NCBI RefSeq assembly: GCF_913773995.1
Contig: NZ_CAJYES010000091.1
Span: forward strand, 1 to 32,074
Length of the DNA: 32,074 nt
Direction: 5' to 3'
Origin: an uncultured Pseudacidovorax sp.
GTDB taxonomy: Bacteria; Pseudomonadota; Gammaproteobacteria; Burkholderiales; Burkholderiaceae_C
The notes below the pieces were generated by a model that had not been told where the DNA came from, searched no databases, and saw only the letters and a program-made list of their open reading frames with translations. A program made the position numbers and the translations under genes. Positions 23,901 through 31,745 of this stretch are shown piece by piece. The first letter of the stretch is position 1; each line of letters opens with the position of its first letter.

Positions 23901-24985
23901 GCACCGCCTCCAGCCAGGCCGCGCAGGACGGCGGCAGCCTGACGATGAGTGGCGAGCTGGGCTGGGGGCCCGCCAGCGCCGGCCGCTCGGGGCTGTCGAT
24001 GTCGATGCGTGGCGAGATCCGCAGCCTGCGCGCGCTGGTGCGCTCCGACCGTCAGCTCACGCTGTCGGGCCAGCTGCAGGCCGGCCTGCAGGATGGCCAG
24101 ATCCGCCTGCGCGGCGACCTCACGGCCGACCGCGCCGTGATCATCCTGCCCGATGAGAGCGCGCCCGGCCTGGGCAGCGACGTGGTTCTGCATTCCGCCG
24201 CCCGCGACGCGCAGGAGCGCAAAAAGGCCGAGGCGGCCGAGGTGTCGCCGCAGCAGCCGACCACGGCCAGGCCGCCGGACATCCAGGTGAGCTTCGACCT
24301 GGGCCGCGACTTCGCGGTGCAGGGCCGCGGCATCACCACCCGGCTGGAAGGCAAGCTGGACATCCGCGCCACCAGCACCACGGCGCCGCCGCGTGTGACG
24401 GGCGAAATCCGCACCGTGCAAGGCCAGTACCGTGCCTATGGCCAGGCGCTGGACGTGGAAAGCGGCATCGTCCGCTTCAACGGTCCCGTGGACAACCCGC
24501 AGCTGGACATCCTGGCCCTGCGGCCCAACATCAGCCAGCGCGCTGGCGTGCAGATCACCGGTTCGGCGCAGGCCCCGCGGGTCAAGCTGTACTCCGATCC
24601 GCCGCTGTCGGATGCCGAGGTGCTGTCGTGGGTGGTGCTGGGCCGGGCCTCGGCCGCCAGCGGCGGCGAGGCACAGCTGATGCAGCAGGCGGCGCTGGCG
24701 CTGCTGGGCCGCCTGGGCGCGGGCGGCGAAGGCGGCAGCCTGGCCAGCCGCTTCGGCCTGGACGAGATCGGCTTCAAGGGCGGCGGCAACGGCGACGTGG
24801 CCGGCTCGGCCATCACGCTGGGCAAGCGGCTCTCGGACGACTTCTACGTCACCTACGAACGCAGCCTGGCGGGCACGCTGGGCACGATCTACTTCTTCTA
24901 CGACCTCACGCGCAACCTCACGCTGCGGGGGCAAGCGGGGATCCAAAGCGGGATCGACCTGATCTACACGGTGCAATACGACTAG
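20906..24985 (+). CDS. tamB: TamB, inner-membrane-anchored lipid/assembly bridge protein
   Basis: A 1359-residue AsmA-like protein. A proline/arginine-rich cytoplasmic tail of about 32 residues precedes one membrane anchor (RGLAWTVVGLLALVLVLLGG, about 34-53). The rest is a long repetitive beta-taco region that spans the periplasm, ending in the DUF490/TamB domain: QGQYRAYGQALDVESGIVRF, VDNPQLDILALR, VKLYSDPPLSDAEVLSWVVLGR and a terminal ITLGKRLSDDFYVTYERSL, with the last residues DLIYTVQYD. Length is normal for the family. TamB is thought to move phospholipids to the outer membrane and helps TamA. The start is GTG at 20906, without a clear Shine-Dalgarno, 7 bp after tamA, so coupling to tamA translation is likely. 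Confidence 0.93.
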   Translation: MSTDTPPSPTQERPTLTPGASKPRARSRTRRVLRGLAWTVVGLLALVLVLLGGAWWWAGSDSSLATVLARAARYLPAGQTLETQAVTGSLRKGGRIGLLRYRTPDLTVEVHQAEIGWQLRPLFDRRVQLGEVRATQVLIEAKPAPADAPKKPHQPLERLVLPVEVDVPFRIGEVRWAGPPPLVAQQLAGRYRYEKAEHRLDLEGVDIEGGHYSGQVQLQGDGPMALNAALQGRLQAPLGDGRTIPVQATATAKGNLAGAEARLVVQAEARAEQADDKAGALYAKVDAHLAPWAPQPVIDALAALRDVNVATFWKAGPLTRLSGEVAVQPDAQTGEQAWRLRADLRNAMPGPWDKQRLPVERLRARIGYAGPADGTWTVDEAHVEAGHGRIDAQGSWKPAPAPWQVQARIDGVRPGELHTALEGGAISGPVTARQEGDVLRFDTDLRAQGGRASAQGLQGFGLERLLAKGQYNLRTQLAELPTLRVEAEGASIEGQVRARVAEQAGSGDLRLVLPGVNARLQADMAPTRGTGQAEVQLQDAARLQAWLQKLPGLANINKAMGAEGAARLDARWSGGWRSFQERLAKPTAPLPRGSAEPTVNARLSTPQLLLKPGPGADGTRPAPIQLTTFAATVDGSLARANLALSGEVRQGERRARLDTTANGGLEAAGQWRLALARLRADVDDGGRGDTPWVLEFGQGFETRVRQSGDRLQVETTAGSATVRGPVPGTVRLSWEPIRLSSGNNGVQLQTKGRLQGLPMTWSRAFGGDTSLRELGISGDLVFDGDWDIAALDQLRARVRLGRASGDLRVQAGEAALVRKLESHGTGAPGEVKTDSSDTAPSTPAGLRQAELRLDAEGDTVRASLDWDSQRAGRIQANASTRLQRQGEGWQWPTDAPLAGRLQASLPQLGVWSMLAPPGWRIAGTLEADATLGGQRNDPRWNGTVRADQLALKAAVEGLDLRDGRLRATLAGNRVVIDEFRLQGGPGSRVRIPGRSGNLSTASSQAAQDGGSLTMSGELGWGPASAGRSGLSMSMRGEIRSLRALVRSDRQLTLSGQLQAGLQDGQIRLRGDLTADRAVIILPDESAPGLGSDVVLHSAARDAQERKKAEAAEVSPQQPTTARPPDIQVSFDLGRDFAVQGRGITTRLEGKLDIRATSTTAPPRVTGEIRTVQGQYRAYGQALDVESGIVRFNGPVDNPQLDILALRPNISQRAGVQITGSAQAPRVKLYSDPPLSDAEVLSWVVLGRASAASGGEAQLMQQAALALLGRLGAGGEGGSLASRFGLDEIGFKGGGNGDVAGSAITLGKRLSDDFYVTYERSLAGTLGTIYFFYDLTRNLTLRGQAGIQSGIDLIYTVQYD

Positions 24986-24989
24986 CACC

Positions 24990-25165
24990 CCCCATGCCGC
25001 TTCGCGGCTTGGGGCGGCCGCCAGAGGCGGCTGCTCTTCGGGCACGTCCAAGCCTGCACTGGCAGGCTTGGAGCCGCGGCCCTCAGCCCCTCTCTAGCGC
25101 CTTCGGCTTGGAGGGGGGCGCACCCAGCGGCCCGGCAGAGCCAGTTTCGCGCGTGCCCTGGCACG
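24990..25165. repeat. cluster of five hairpins after tamB
   Basis: Within 176 bp there are: CCCCA-T-GCCGC / GCGGC-T-TGGGG (24990-25014, TTC loop, one T-T mismatch), GCCGCC-AGA-GGCGGC (25017-25031), CCAAGCCTGC-ACTG-GCAGGCTTGG (25048-25071, perfect), CCCCTC...GAGGGG (25087-25116, TTC at the tip) and CGTGCC-CT-GGCACG (25152-25165). The first starts 4 bp past the tamB stop and may act as the transcript end. None has a T-tract. The run looks like a REP/BIME-type intergenic element; I recall similar sequence in Comamonadaceae spacers but cannot confirm it. Confidence 0.65.
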
Positions 25166-25243
25166 GCCTGCTCCGCGGCAGTTGATCTTTGAGCCTGGTG
25201 TTTTGCGGGCACGTTTGCTCCATGGGCACATCCAACGCTCCCT

Positions 25244-25260
25244 GCGCTTCGTAGAAGCGC
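25244..25260 (+). promoter_or_regulatory. hairpin directly before the DUF2878 start codon
   Basis: GCGCTTC-GTA-GAAGCGC is a perfect 7-bp stem ending one base before the ATG at 25262. It occupies the position of the Shine-Dalgarno, and no AG-rich site is found, so translation initiation may depend on melting this stem. Confidence 0.5.
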
Positions 25261-25261
25261 C

Positions 25262-25873
25262 ATGGCTGCCAAAGCGCCCTCTTCTTCTTCGAGCCCCGAC
25301 GCCCTGGGGCGTGCCGTCGCCCCGCTGCCGCCGCGCCGGCTGTTGTGGGCCAACTTCGCCTGGACGCAGATCGCCTGGTTCGCCGCCGTGCTGGGCGCGG
25401 CGCACGGCTGGCCGGTGCTGGGCTGCCTGCCGTTGGTGGCGGGGTTGGCCTGGCACCTTCGCACGGTCCGGCGCGCGCAGCCGGAGGCGCGGCTGGTGCT
25501 GTATGCCGTGCTGCTGGGCACGCTGGCCGATGCCGGACCGGTGCTGCTGGGCGCCGTGGCCTATCCCAGCGGCCAGTGGACGGCGGCGCTGCCGCCCTTC
25601 TGGCTGAGCGGACTGTGGGCGGCCTTCGCGACCTCGATCAACCTCACGCTGCGCTGGCTGCATGGACGGCCCGTGCTGGCCGCACTGCTGGGCGCCGTCG
25701 CCGGGCCGCTGGCCTTCTCGTCGGGCGTGCGGCTGGGCGGCGCGCAGTTTGTCGATGCGCCGCTGGCGCTGGGCTGGCTGGCCGTCGAATGGGCGCTCAT
25801 GCTGCCGCTGCTGTGCTGGCTGGGACAGCGCCATGACGGCGCCGCGGGCCCAGCTAAAGCGGCCGAACCATGA
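25262..25873 (+). CDS. DUF2878 membrane protein
   Basis: A 203-residue inner-membrane protein matching the DUF2878 family. A 25-residue hydrophilic, Ser/Pro-rich head is followed by about six helices: LLWANFAWTQIAWFAAVLGA (27-46), the WPVLGCLPLVAGLAWHL segment (50-66), LVLYAVLLGTLADAGPVLLG (79-98), then FWLSGLWAAFATSINLTLRW (113-132), VLAALLGAVAGPLAFSSGVRLG (137-158) and LALGWLAVEWALMLPLLCWL (168-187). The GTLADAG and W.A.FAT..N.tL.W motifs are the conserved family parts. The function is unknown to me. The only in-frame ATG is 25262; its 3' end overlaps the converging acetyltransferase gene by 20 bp. Confidence 0.8.
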   Translation: MAAKAPSSSSSPDALGRAVAPLPPRRLLWANFAWTQIAWFAAVLGAAHGWPVLGCLPLVAGLAWHLRTVRRAQPEARLVLYAVLLGTLADAGPVLLGAVAYPSGQWTAALPPFWLSGLWAAFATSINLTLRWLHGRPVLAALLGAVAGPLAFSSGVRLGGAQFVDAPLALGWLAVEWALMLPLLCWLGQRHDGAAGPAKAAEP

Positions 25874-26384
25874 AGCGGGCCTGCGCGTCGTAGCTGGCCA
25901 GCTTCGGGGACAGCGCCGGCACTTCGCGCACTGCAAAGCCCTGACGCGCCCAGAAGCCGGCCGAGCCGTTGACGGCCACCAGCGCCATCTCGCGGCAGCC
26001 GGCCGCCACGGCCTGCGCGGCCAATAGCGGCATGGCGCGCCCGGCCGCCCCCAGGCCGCGGGCGGTGGGGAGCAGCGCCATGTCGTGCAGGTAGTAGGCC
26101 GGTGCGGGCACCGGCAGGCGCTGCAGCAGCGTGTCCAGCGCGGGCGGCGCATCGGCCTGCCAGGGATGGCTCAGCACATAGCCGGCGAGCACACCGTCTC
26201 GCGTGGCGAGGCACAGGCAGCCGCCGGCGAAGAGGACCAGGCGCTCGGCGAAGACGGCCTCGCCCTCCGGATAGTCGGGATGGACCTCGGCCGCGATCTG
26301 CAGCACGGCGGGCAGGTCCTGGCGCTGCATCGGCCGCCAGTGGACGGCCTGTGACGAAGAAGGCGAAGCAGAAGCATCGGACAT
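25854..26384 (-). CDS. GNAT acetyltransferase
   Basis: A 176-residue GNAT protein. After a 15-residue Ser-rich head, the fold starts VHWRPMQRQDLPAVLQIAAE (14-33), with central strand LCLATRDGVLAGYVLSHPW (57-75), the strand YYLHDMALLPTARGLGAAGR (97-116), in which ARGLGAA is the acetyl-CoA pyrophosphate loop (consensus RxxGxG/A), and the final region VNGSAGFWARQGFAVRE (138-154), the typical NxxAxxFYxxxGF motif. Substrate unknown. It is transcribed towards DUF2878 and away from the lplT-like gene, with a 91-bp divergent spacer (26385-26475) that shows no obvious promoter to my eye. Gene ends overlap with DUF2878 by 20 bp. Confidence 0.85.
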   Translation of the reverse strand: MSDASASPSSSQAVHWRPMQRQDLPAVLQIAAEVHPDYPEGEAVFAERLVLFAGGCLCLATRDGVLAGYVLSHPWQADAPPALDTLLQRLPVPAPAYYLHDMALLPTARGLGAAGRAMPLLAAQAVAAGCREMALVAVNGSAGFWARQGFAVREVPALSPKLASYDAQARFMVRPL

Positions 26385-26475
26385 GCCCCGAGCATAGACA
26401 GCGCGCCACCGTCACCGGAGCGACACGTTCGCGCCCTCCAATGCCGGCCATGCACAACCCAAGCCGGAACCACGC

Positions 26476-27720
26476 GTGAGCCGCGGCATGTGCTGGCTGC
26501 TGGCCACGCAGTTCTTTTCGGGCCTGGCCGACAACGCGCTGCTGGTCATCGCCATCGCGCAGCTGATGGCGATGGGCGCGCCGGTGTGGATGGCGCCGAT
26601 GCTCAAGTTCTGCTTCACGCTGTCCTATGTGCTGCTCGCGCCCTGGGTGGGCGCGCTGGCCGACCGCTGGCCCAAGGCGCTGGTGATGCTGGCCGCCAAC
26701 CTGCTCAAGGCGGCCGCCGCCTGCGGAATGCTGCTGGGTCTGCATCCGCTGGTGGCATTCGCGCTGGCCGGCCTGGGCGCGGCGGTCTATTCGCCGGCCA
26801 AGTACGGGCTGATCACCGAGCAGGTGCCGCCAGCGATGCTGGTGCGTGCCAATGGCTGGATCGAGGTGAGCACCGTCTGCGCCATCGTGCTGGGCACCGG
26901 CTTCGGCGGCCTGCTCGTCAGCGCGCGCATGCCGGGCGTGGACACGGCCCTGGCAGTGGTACTGGCCACCTACGCGCTGGCAGGCCTGCTCAACTTGCTG
27001 ATTCCCCGCGGTGTGTCGCACGGCAGCGGCATGGGCTGGGCACCGGCCGCGCTGGTGGGCCGCTTCGCCACGGCTAACGCGACGCTATGGCGCGATCCGC
27101 AGGGCGGGCTGTCGCTGGCCATCACCACGCTGTTCTGGGGCGCGGGCGCCACGCTACAACTGGTGGTGCTGGCCTGGGCGCAGGACGCGCTGGACCTCGG
27201 CCTCGATGAGGCGGCCTATCTGCAGGCGGTGGTGGCCCTGGGCATCGTGGCGGGCGCGGCGCTGGCCGGGCGCCTCGTTCGTCTGCACCAAGCCACCCAC
27301 GTGCTTCCGCTGGGCGTGCTGATGGGCGCCAGCGTGCCGCTGATGGTGGGCGTGGACACGCTGCCCGTGGCCGTCGTCCTGCTCACGCTGATCGGCGCCC
27401 TGGCCGGCCTGCTGGTGGTGCCGATGAACGCGCTGCTGCAACACCGCGGCCATGTGCTGCTGCGGCCGGGCGAATCCATCGCCGTGCAGAACTTCAACGA
27501 GAACCTGGGCGTGCTGCTGATGCTGGGCGTCTACGCCGCCCTGCTGAGCCTGGACCAGCCCATCGCCCTGCTCACGGGCGCACTGGGCGCCTGCGTGGCG
27601 CTGGGCACGCTGCTGGCCGCAGGCCTGTATGCGCGGCGCAGCGCAACACCCGCTCGATGCGCAGGCGCTTCCTGTGCGCCCTCTCTGCCCTCCACCTCTT
27701 CCACCAGGGACCTGCCATGA
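26476..27720 (+). CDS. lplT: LplT-like lysophospholipid transporter (MFS)
   Basis: A 414-residue, 12-helix MFS protein resembling LplT, which flips lysophospholipids to the cytoplasmic face of the inner membrane for re-acylation by Aas. Family marks include the first-helix stretch TQFFSGLADNALLVIAIAQL (11-30), LAPWVGALADRWPKALVM (about 54-71), GAAVYSPAKYGLITEQVP (98-115) with ANGWIEVSTVCAIVLGTGFG (125-144), and AVQNFNENLGVLLML near the end. The start is GTG at 26476; nothing upstream fits better. The usual acyltransferase partner Aas is not adjacent; a GT4 glycosyltransferase follows instead, with an ATGA overlap. The last 28 residues (after the twelfth helix) are a Ser/Cys/Pro-rich tail without family similarity that I can see. 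Confidence 0.85.
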   Translation: MSRGMCWLLATQFFSGLADNALLVIAIAQLMAMGAPVWMAPMLKFCFTLSYVLLAPWVGALADRWPKALVMLAANLLKAAAACGMLLGLHPLVAFALAGLGAAVYSPAKYGLITEQVPPAMLVRANGWIEVSTVCAIVLGTGFGGLLVSARMPGVDTALAVVLATYALAGLLNLLIPRGVSHGSGMGWAPAALVGRFATANATLWRDPQGGLSLAITTLFWGAGATLQLVVLAWAQDALDLGLDEAAYLQAVVALGIVAGAALAGRLVRLHQATHVLPLGVLMGASVPLMVGVDTLPVAVVLLTLIGALAGLLVVPMNALLQHRGHVLLRPGESIAVQNFNENLGVLLMLGVYAALLSLDQPIALLTGALGACVALGTLLAAGLYARRSATPARCAGASCAPSLPSTSSTRDLP

Positions 27721-28853
27721 AACTGCTGATCGTCTCGGATGCCTGGGAACCCCAGGTCAACGGCGTCGTGCGCACGCTCAAGATGACGCGCCGCGAGCTG
27801 CAGCGCCTGGGCGTGGAGGTGCATGTGCTGTCGCCGCTGGACTTCCGCTCGGTGCCCTGCCCCACCTATCCGGAGATCTCACTGGCGCTGACCTCGCGCG
27901 CCGGTGTGGCCCGCCGCATCGACGCCATCGACCCCGACTGCCTGCACATCGCCACCGAAGGCCCGCTGGGCTGGGCCGCGCGCAGCATCGCCCTGTCGCG
28001 CGGCTGGCCCTTCACCACGGCCTACCACAGCCGCTTTCCGGAATACGTGCATGCCCGCGTGCGGCTGCCGCTGGCCTGGAGCTATGCGGTGCTGCGTCGC
28101 TTCCACAACGCGGCGCGTGCCACGCTGGCGCCCACACCGGCGATCGTGGACGACCTGAAGCAGCGCGGCTTCACGCAGGCGCGGCTGTGGTCGCGCGGCG
28201 TCAACCTGGCGGCCATGCATCCCGAGGGCCCGCGCATGGCGCGGCCCGCCGAGCCCGTCTTCCTGTACGTGGGCCGCATCGCGGTGGAAAAGCAGGTGCA
28301 CAGGTTCCTCGAACTCGACCTGCCCGGCCAGAAATGGGTGGCGGGCGAAGGCCCGGCGCTGGCCAGGCTGAAGGCCCGCTTCCCCGAGGCCCGCTGGCTG
28401 GGCCTGCTGGATGTGGAGGCGCTGGCCAGCCTCTACCGGACGGCCGACGTGACCGTCTTTCCCAGCGTCACCGACACCTTCGGGCTGGTGATGGCCGAGT
28501 CGATGGCCTGCGGCACGCCCGTGGCTGCCTACCCGGTGCCCGGCCCCATCGACGTGGTGGGCACGGATTCGCCTGGCGGCGTGCTCGACCAGGACCTGCG
28601 CGCCGCCTGCCTGGCCGCCCTGCACAAGCCCCGCGACGGCGTGCGCCGCTTCGCCGAGCGCTACAGCTGGCCGGCCGCCACGCGGCAGATGCTGCAGGCG
28701 CTGGCGCCCCGGCGCGGCGACAAGTCCGCCGCGCTGGCCGCCGCCGAACACATCGCCGCCGAGGGCACGGTCGCCGTCGATGATGATCGCGCAGGCAACG
28801 GCGGGGCCGCGCAGGGCAGCGGGCCCACCGCCGTGGCCGCTGCTGCTGCCTGA
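27717..28853 (+). CDS. GT4-family glycosyltransferase
   Basis: A 378-residue GT-B fold enzyme. The acceptor-binding half opens [20 protein letters not shown] (4-23), the hallmark of the MgtA/SqdX/DGDG-type GT4 group, with [16 protein letters not shown] and [16 protein letters not shown]. The donor-binding half has [19 protein letters not shown] (about 181-199), [13 protein letters not shown], and the E-x7-E-like region [27 protein letters not shown] (partly, about 258-284). Members move a sugar to a lipid (diacylglycerol or phosphatidylinositol) or to an exopolysaccharide unit. AGGGA lies six bases before the ATG at 27717, which shares ATGA with the previous stop. The final 50 residues are Ala/Gly-rich and probably disordered. 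The next gene makes UDP-glucuronate, a possible donor. Confidence 0.85.
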   Translation: MKLLIVSDAWEPQVNGVVRTLKMTRRELQRLGVEVHVLSPLDFRSVPCPTYPEISLALTSRAGVARRIDAIDPDCLHIATEGPLGWAARSIALSRGWPFTTAYHSRFPEYVHARVRLPLAWSYAVLRRFHNAARATLAPTPAIVDDLKQRGFTQARLWSRGVNLAAMHPEGPRMARPAEPVFLYVGRIAVEKQVHRFLELDLPGQKWVAGEGPALARLKARFPEARWLGLLDVEALASLYRTADVTVFPSVTDTFGLVMAESMACGTPVAAYPVPGPIDVVGTDSPGGVLDQDLRAACLAALHKPRDGVRRFAERYSWPAATRQMLQALAPRRGDKSAALAAAEHIAAEGTVAVDDDRAGNGGAAQGSGPTAVAAAAA

Positions 28854-28875
28854 TCGTCACCGCGGAGCCACCGCC

Positions 28876-30051
28876 ATGAAGATCGCCGTCGCCGGCGCCG
28901 GCTACGTCGGCCTGGCCAATGCCGTGATGCTGGCGCGTCATCACCATGTGGTGGTGCTGGACACCGATGCGCGCAAGGTCGAGGCCCTGCGCGCCGGCCA
29001 GAGCCCCATCGTCGACGCCGAGCTGCAGGCGCAGCTGGCCGGGGGCGGACTGGACCTCACGGCCACGCTGGACCGCAACCTGGCCTACGACGGTGCCGAG
29101 CTGGTGATCGTGGCCACGCCCACCGACTACGACCCGGTGGCCAACCACTTCGACACCCGCAGCGTGGACGCCGTGACGGCCGATGCGCTGGCCTGGTCGC
29201 CCGATGCGCTGGTGGTCATCCGCTCGACCGTTCCCGTGGGCCACACGCAGGCGCTGCGCGCCCGCCTGGGCAGCGAAGCCATCGTCTTCGCGCCAGAGTT
29301 CCTGCGCGAGGGCCGCGCCCTGCATGACAGCCTGCATCCCAGCCGCATCGTGGTGGGCGACACCGGCCCGCGCGGCCGGCGCGTGGCCGCGCTGCTGCGA
29401 GAGGGCGCGCTGGCCGACGAGGTGCCACTGCTGCTCACCGGCAGCACCGAGGCCGAAGCCATCAAGCTCTTCGCCAACACCTACCTGGCCATGCGCGTGG
29501 CCTACTTCAACGAGCTGGACACCTATGCCCTGAGCCATGGTCTGGACCCGCGGCAGATCATCACCGGCGTGGGGCTCGACCCGCGCATCGGCCTGCACTA
29601 CAACAACCCCAGCTTCGGCTACGGCGGCTACTGCCTGCCCAAGGACACGCAGCAGTTGCTGGCCAACTACGCCGACGTGCCGCAGAACCTGATCCAGGCC
29701 ATCGTCACCGCCAACACCACGCGCAAGGACTTCCTGGCGCGCGACATCCTGGCCCGCATGGACGGCGCCACGCGCACGGTGGGCATCTACCGGCTGACCA
29801 TGAAGGCGGGCTCGGACAACTTCCGCACCAGCAGCGTGCAGGGCATCATGAAGCGCATCAAGGCCAAGGGCGTGCCGGTGATCGTGTACGAGCCCACGCT
29901 GGCCGATGACCAGTTCTTCGGCTCGCCGGTGGTGCGCGACCTGGTGCGGTTCAAGCGCGGGGCTGCGCTGATCGTGGCCAATCGCGCGACACCCGAGCTG
30001 GACGATGTGCAGGACCGCGTCTACACCCGCGACCTCTTCGGTGGGGACTGA
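28876..30051 (+). CDS. ugd: UDP-glucose 6-dehydrogenase
   Basis: A 391-residue NAD-dependent enzyme oxidising UDP-glucose to UDP-glucuronate. The Rossmann start [20 protein letters not shown] has GxGYVG at 7-12; VATPTDYDP (about 77-85), [11 protein letters not shown] and [20 protein letters not shown] follow; the central helix has [19 protein letters not shown]; and the catalytic cysteine C253 is in [15 protein letters not shown]. It is of the shorter, E. coli type (388 residues). The start at 28876 is required by the Rossmann motif; the open frame runs 32 codons further upstream into the previous gene. It lies 22 bp after the GT4 gene, likely in the same transcript, and its end is 9 bp from the end of the converging oxygenase gene, with no terminator between. 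Confidence 0.94.
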   Translation: MKIAVAGAGYVGLANAVMLARHHHVVVLDTDARKVEALRAGQSPIVDAELQAQLAGGGLDLTATLDRNLAYDGAELVIVATPTDYDPVANHFDTRSVDAVTADALAWSPDALVVIRSTVPVGHTQALRARLGSEAIVFAPEFLREGRALHDSLHPSRIVVGDTGPRGRRVAALLREGALADEVPLLLTGSTEAEAIKLFANTYLAMRVAYFNELDTYALSHGLDPRQIITGVGLDPRIGLHYNNPSFGYGGYCLPKDTQQLLANYADVPQNLIQAIVTANTTRKDFLARDILARMDGATRTVGIYRLTMKAGSDNFRTSSVQGIMKRIKAKGVPVIVYEPTLADDQFFGSPVVRDLVRFKRGAALIVANRATPELDDVQDRVYTRDLFGGD

Positions 30052-30060
30052 CGCAAGCGC

Positions 30061-30963
30061 TCAGACTCCCAGCGCTTCGCCCGCACTCACGAAGCGGCGC
30101 TCGCGCATCCACTTGGTGACGACCCACTTCTCGCCCTGCTCTACCGGGCTGCTGGCATGCAGGCAGCGCGGGTCCACGCCGCCCTGGTCGTCGCCGTACT
30201 CGAAGTAGCAGGCATGACCCTGGACAGGCGAGAAGGCCAGTCCCAGGTGGGGAAACACGGTCTGGCCGCCCGCCGGCACGTCGTTGAGGTAGGTCACCAG
30301 CGTGCTCACGCGCTGGCCGCTGCGCGCCACGGACTCGCGGTTGGCGGCATTGGTGGGTGCCAGGTAGTCGTGGTGCGGTTCGCTGCCCGCACCGGCGGGA
30401 TAGCGCAGCACCTGGAGGCCCTCGCCGTTCTCCAGCGGCAGGTTCATCAGCGCCGACAGGCGACGGTCGAGCCGCGCCACCAGGTCGTTCTCGCCCAGGC
30501 GGAAGAACATGCCCCAGCTGGTGCGGTGCTGGCTGACCACGTCCCGGCCGCTCATCGGATCGACCAGGGTGGACGGTTGCAGCCGCGGGCGCGCCATGTC
30601 GATGAGCGCCTGGCATTCGGCCGCGTCCAGCACCGGGCCCAGCGCGGCCCACACAGGACCGTGGCCGCGTGCATGCACCGTCACCTCACGATCGGCCGCG
30701 GCGATGCGGTGGCCCGGCGCCAGCCGCGGCCGGGGGATGAAGGGACGTGCCGCTTCGTCATCCGGCAGCGCCACGCCGTCCGCCGGCGGTGCGACGCCGC
30801 GGCGGCGGGCCTCCACGAAGGCCCCGACGATGGCCTGCGCCGAATGCGCCGCCATGCCCTTACCGGCTATCGCGTCGACGAGGCCTTCGGGCGGCGCGCC
30901 GGCATCGAGGTTGTGGGTGATCCAGTGGCCCAGCTCGGGCAGTAAACGAAGGACGGTGCTCAT
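30061..30963 (-). CDS. prolyl-4-hydroxylase-like 2OG-Fe(II) oxygenase
   Basis: A 300-residue protein. Residues 1-95 are a helical N-terminal extension. The oxygenase domain follows from about 100: iron ligands H187 and D189 (EPHHDYL) and H259 (RCLHASSPV), and the 2-oxoglutarate lysine K269 (GEKW), ten residues beyond the last His exactly as in prolyl 4-hydroxylases. Further family marks are RTSWGMFFRLGEND near 137-150, STLVTYLNDVPAGGQTVFP near 220-238 and VVTKWMRER. It may hydroxylate proline or another residue in a protein; the target is unknown. The start at 30963 overlaps the PAP2 stop by ATGA, so it is the last gene of a coupled run. No signal peptide, so cytoplasmic. Confidence 0.87.
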   Translation of the reverse strand: MSTVLRLLPELGHWITHNLDAGAPPEGLVDAIAGKGMAAHSAQAIVGAFVEARRRGVAPPADGVALPDDEAARPFIPRPRLAPGHRIAAADREVTVHARGHGPVWAALGPVLDAAECQALIDMARPRLQPSTLVDPMSGRDVVSQHRTSWGMFFRLGENDLVARLDRRLSALMNLPLENGEGLQVLRYPAGAGSEPHHDYLAPTNAANRESVARSGQRVSTLVTYLNDVPAGGQTVFPHLGLAFSPVQGHACYFEYGDDQGGVDPRCLHASSPVEQGEKWVVTKWMRERRFVSAGEALGV

Positions 30964-31745
30964 GGCTGCGCAATGATCGACCGGCCCGCCATCCCGGAGC
31001 CTGACGCGAGCCCGTCCCGTGGGTCCGTCCCCGTCCGCAGCGCCCGCTGCCGCCCGTAGCGCCGCCGCAGGCTGCGCACCTGGACCATGGCCGAACGCAT
31101 GGCCATCGCCACGCCGGTCATCACCAGCAGGCTGAAGACCACGTCGCTGGCAAAGTGCCCGCCCTGGGCCACGCGCGCCGCGCCCACGAGCAGGCACAGG
31201 AGCGCACCGGCCGCCCACCAGCGTCGGCGCACCCGACGCACGCCCCACAGGCCGAAGCCCGCGATCACGAACCCGGTGGCCGCATGGCCGCTGACGAAAG
31301 AGCAGTTGCGCTCACAGGCGTGCGACAGGCTGCCCACCGGCACATAGTCGGTCGGCCCGCCGAAGGGCTTGACCTGCTGCGGCCGGGGACGACCCACATG
31401 CTCCTTGAGGCCCTGGTTGACGACCAGGCACACGCCCAGCAGCAGCAACGCCACGGCGGCCAGCAGCCGGCCCCGCCAGCGCCGCGCCGCGCCGCAGGGA
31501 ATGCGGCGCGCAGGCACCAGCAGCACCAGCAGGCCCACCACGCCGAGCACGCGACCGACCTGCGGCACCAGTCGCCAGAGGTCCAGCACCCCGTGGTACA
31601 GGTTGCCGATGAAGCCGGTGGGAATCTGCGGCAGGTAGAAGGGCGCGGACGCGGCCAGGTCCAGCGCCGGCCAAGTGCGAAAGACCAGGCCGCACAGCAG
31701 CACGGCGGCCAGCCAGCCCAGCCAGGCGGCCTGACGCGTACTCAT
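30960..31745 (-). CDS. PAP2-family membrane phosphatase
   Basis: A 261-residue protein with about six membrane helices and the three PAP2 motifs: KEHVGRPRP (114-122, KX6RP), CSFVSGHAATGF (148-159, SGH with His154) and RVAQGGHFASDV (181-192, with R181, H187, D191). The hydrophobic first helix WLAAVLLCGLVF starts at 11. Such enzymes remove phosphate from lipid phosphates: undecaprenyl pyrophosphate, phosphatidate or lipid A. The start at 31745 is fixed by the ATGA overlap with the preceding GT39-like gene. Coupling with a glycosyltransferase that uses undecaprenyl-phosphate sugars suggests recycling of that carrier or lipid A dephosphorylation; both are guesses from context. Confidence 0.88.
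   Translation of the reverse strand: MSTRQAAWLGWLAAVLLCGLVFRTWPALDLAASAPFYLPQIPTGFIGNLYHGVLDLWRLVPQVGRVLGVVGLLVLLVPARRIPCGAARRWRGRLLAAVALLLLGVCLVVNQGLKEHVGRPRPQQVKPFGGPTDYVPVGSLSHACERNCSFVSGHAATGFVIAGFGLWGVRRVRRRWWAAGALLCLLVGAARVAQGGHFASDVVFSLLVMTGVAMAMRSAMVQVRSLRRRYGRQRALRTGTDPRDGLASGSGMAGRSIIAQP

Noticed and set aside
20888-25051. Two long minus-strand open frames opposite tamB
   Set aside because: Low-complexity Ala/Gly/Gln/His composition without domains, opposite a well-recognised TamB.
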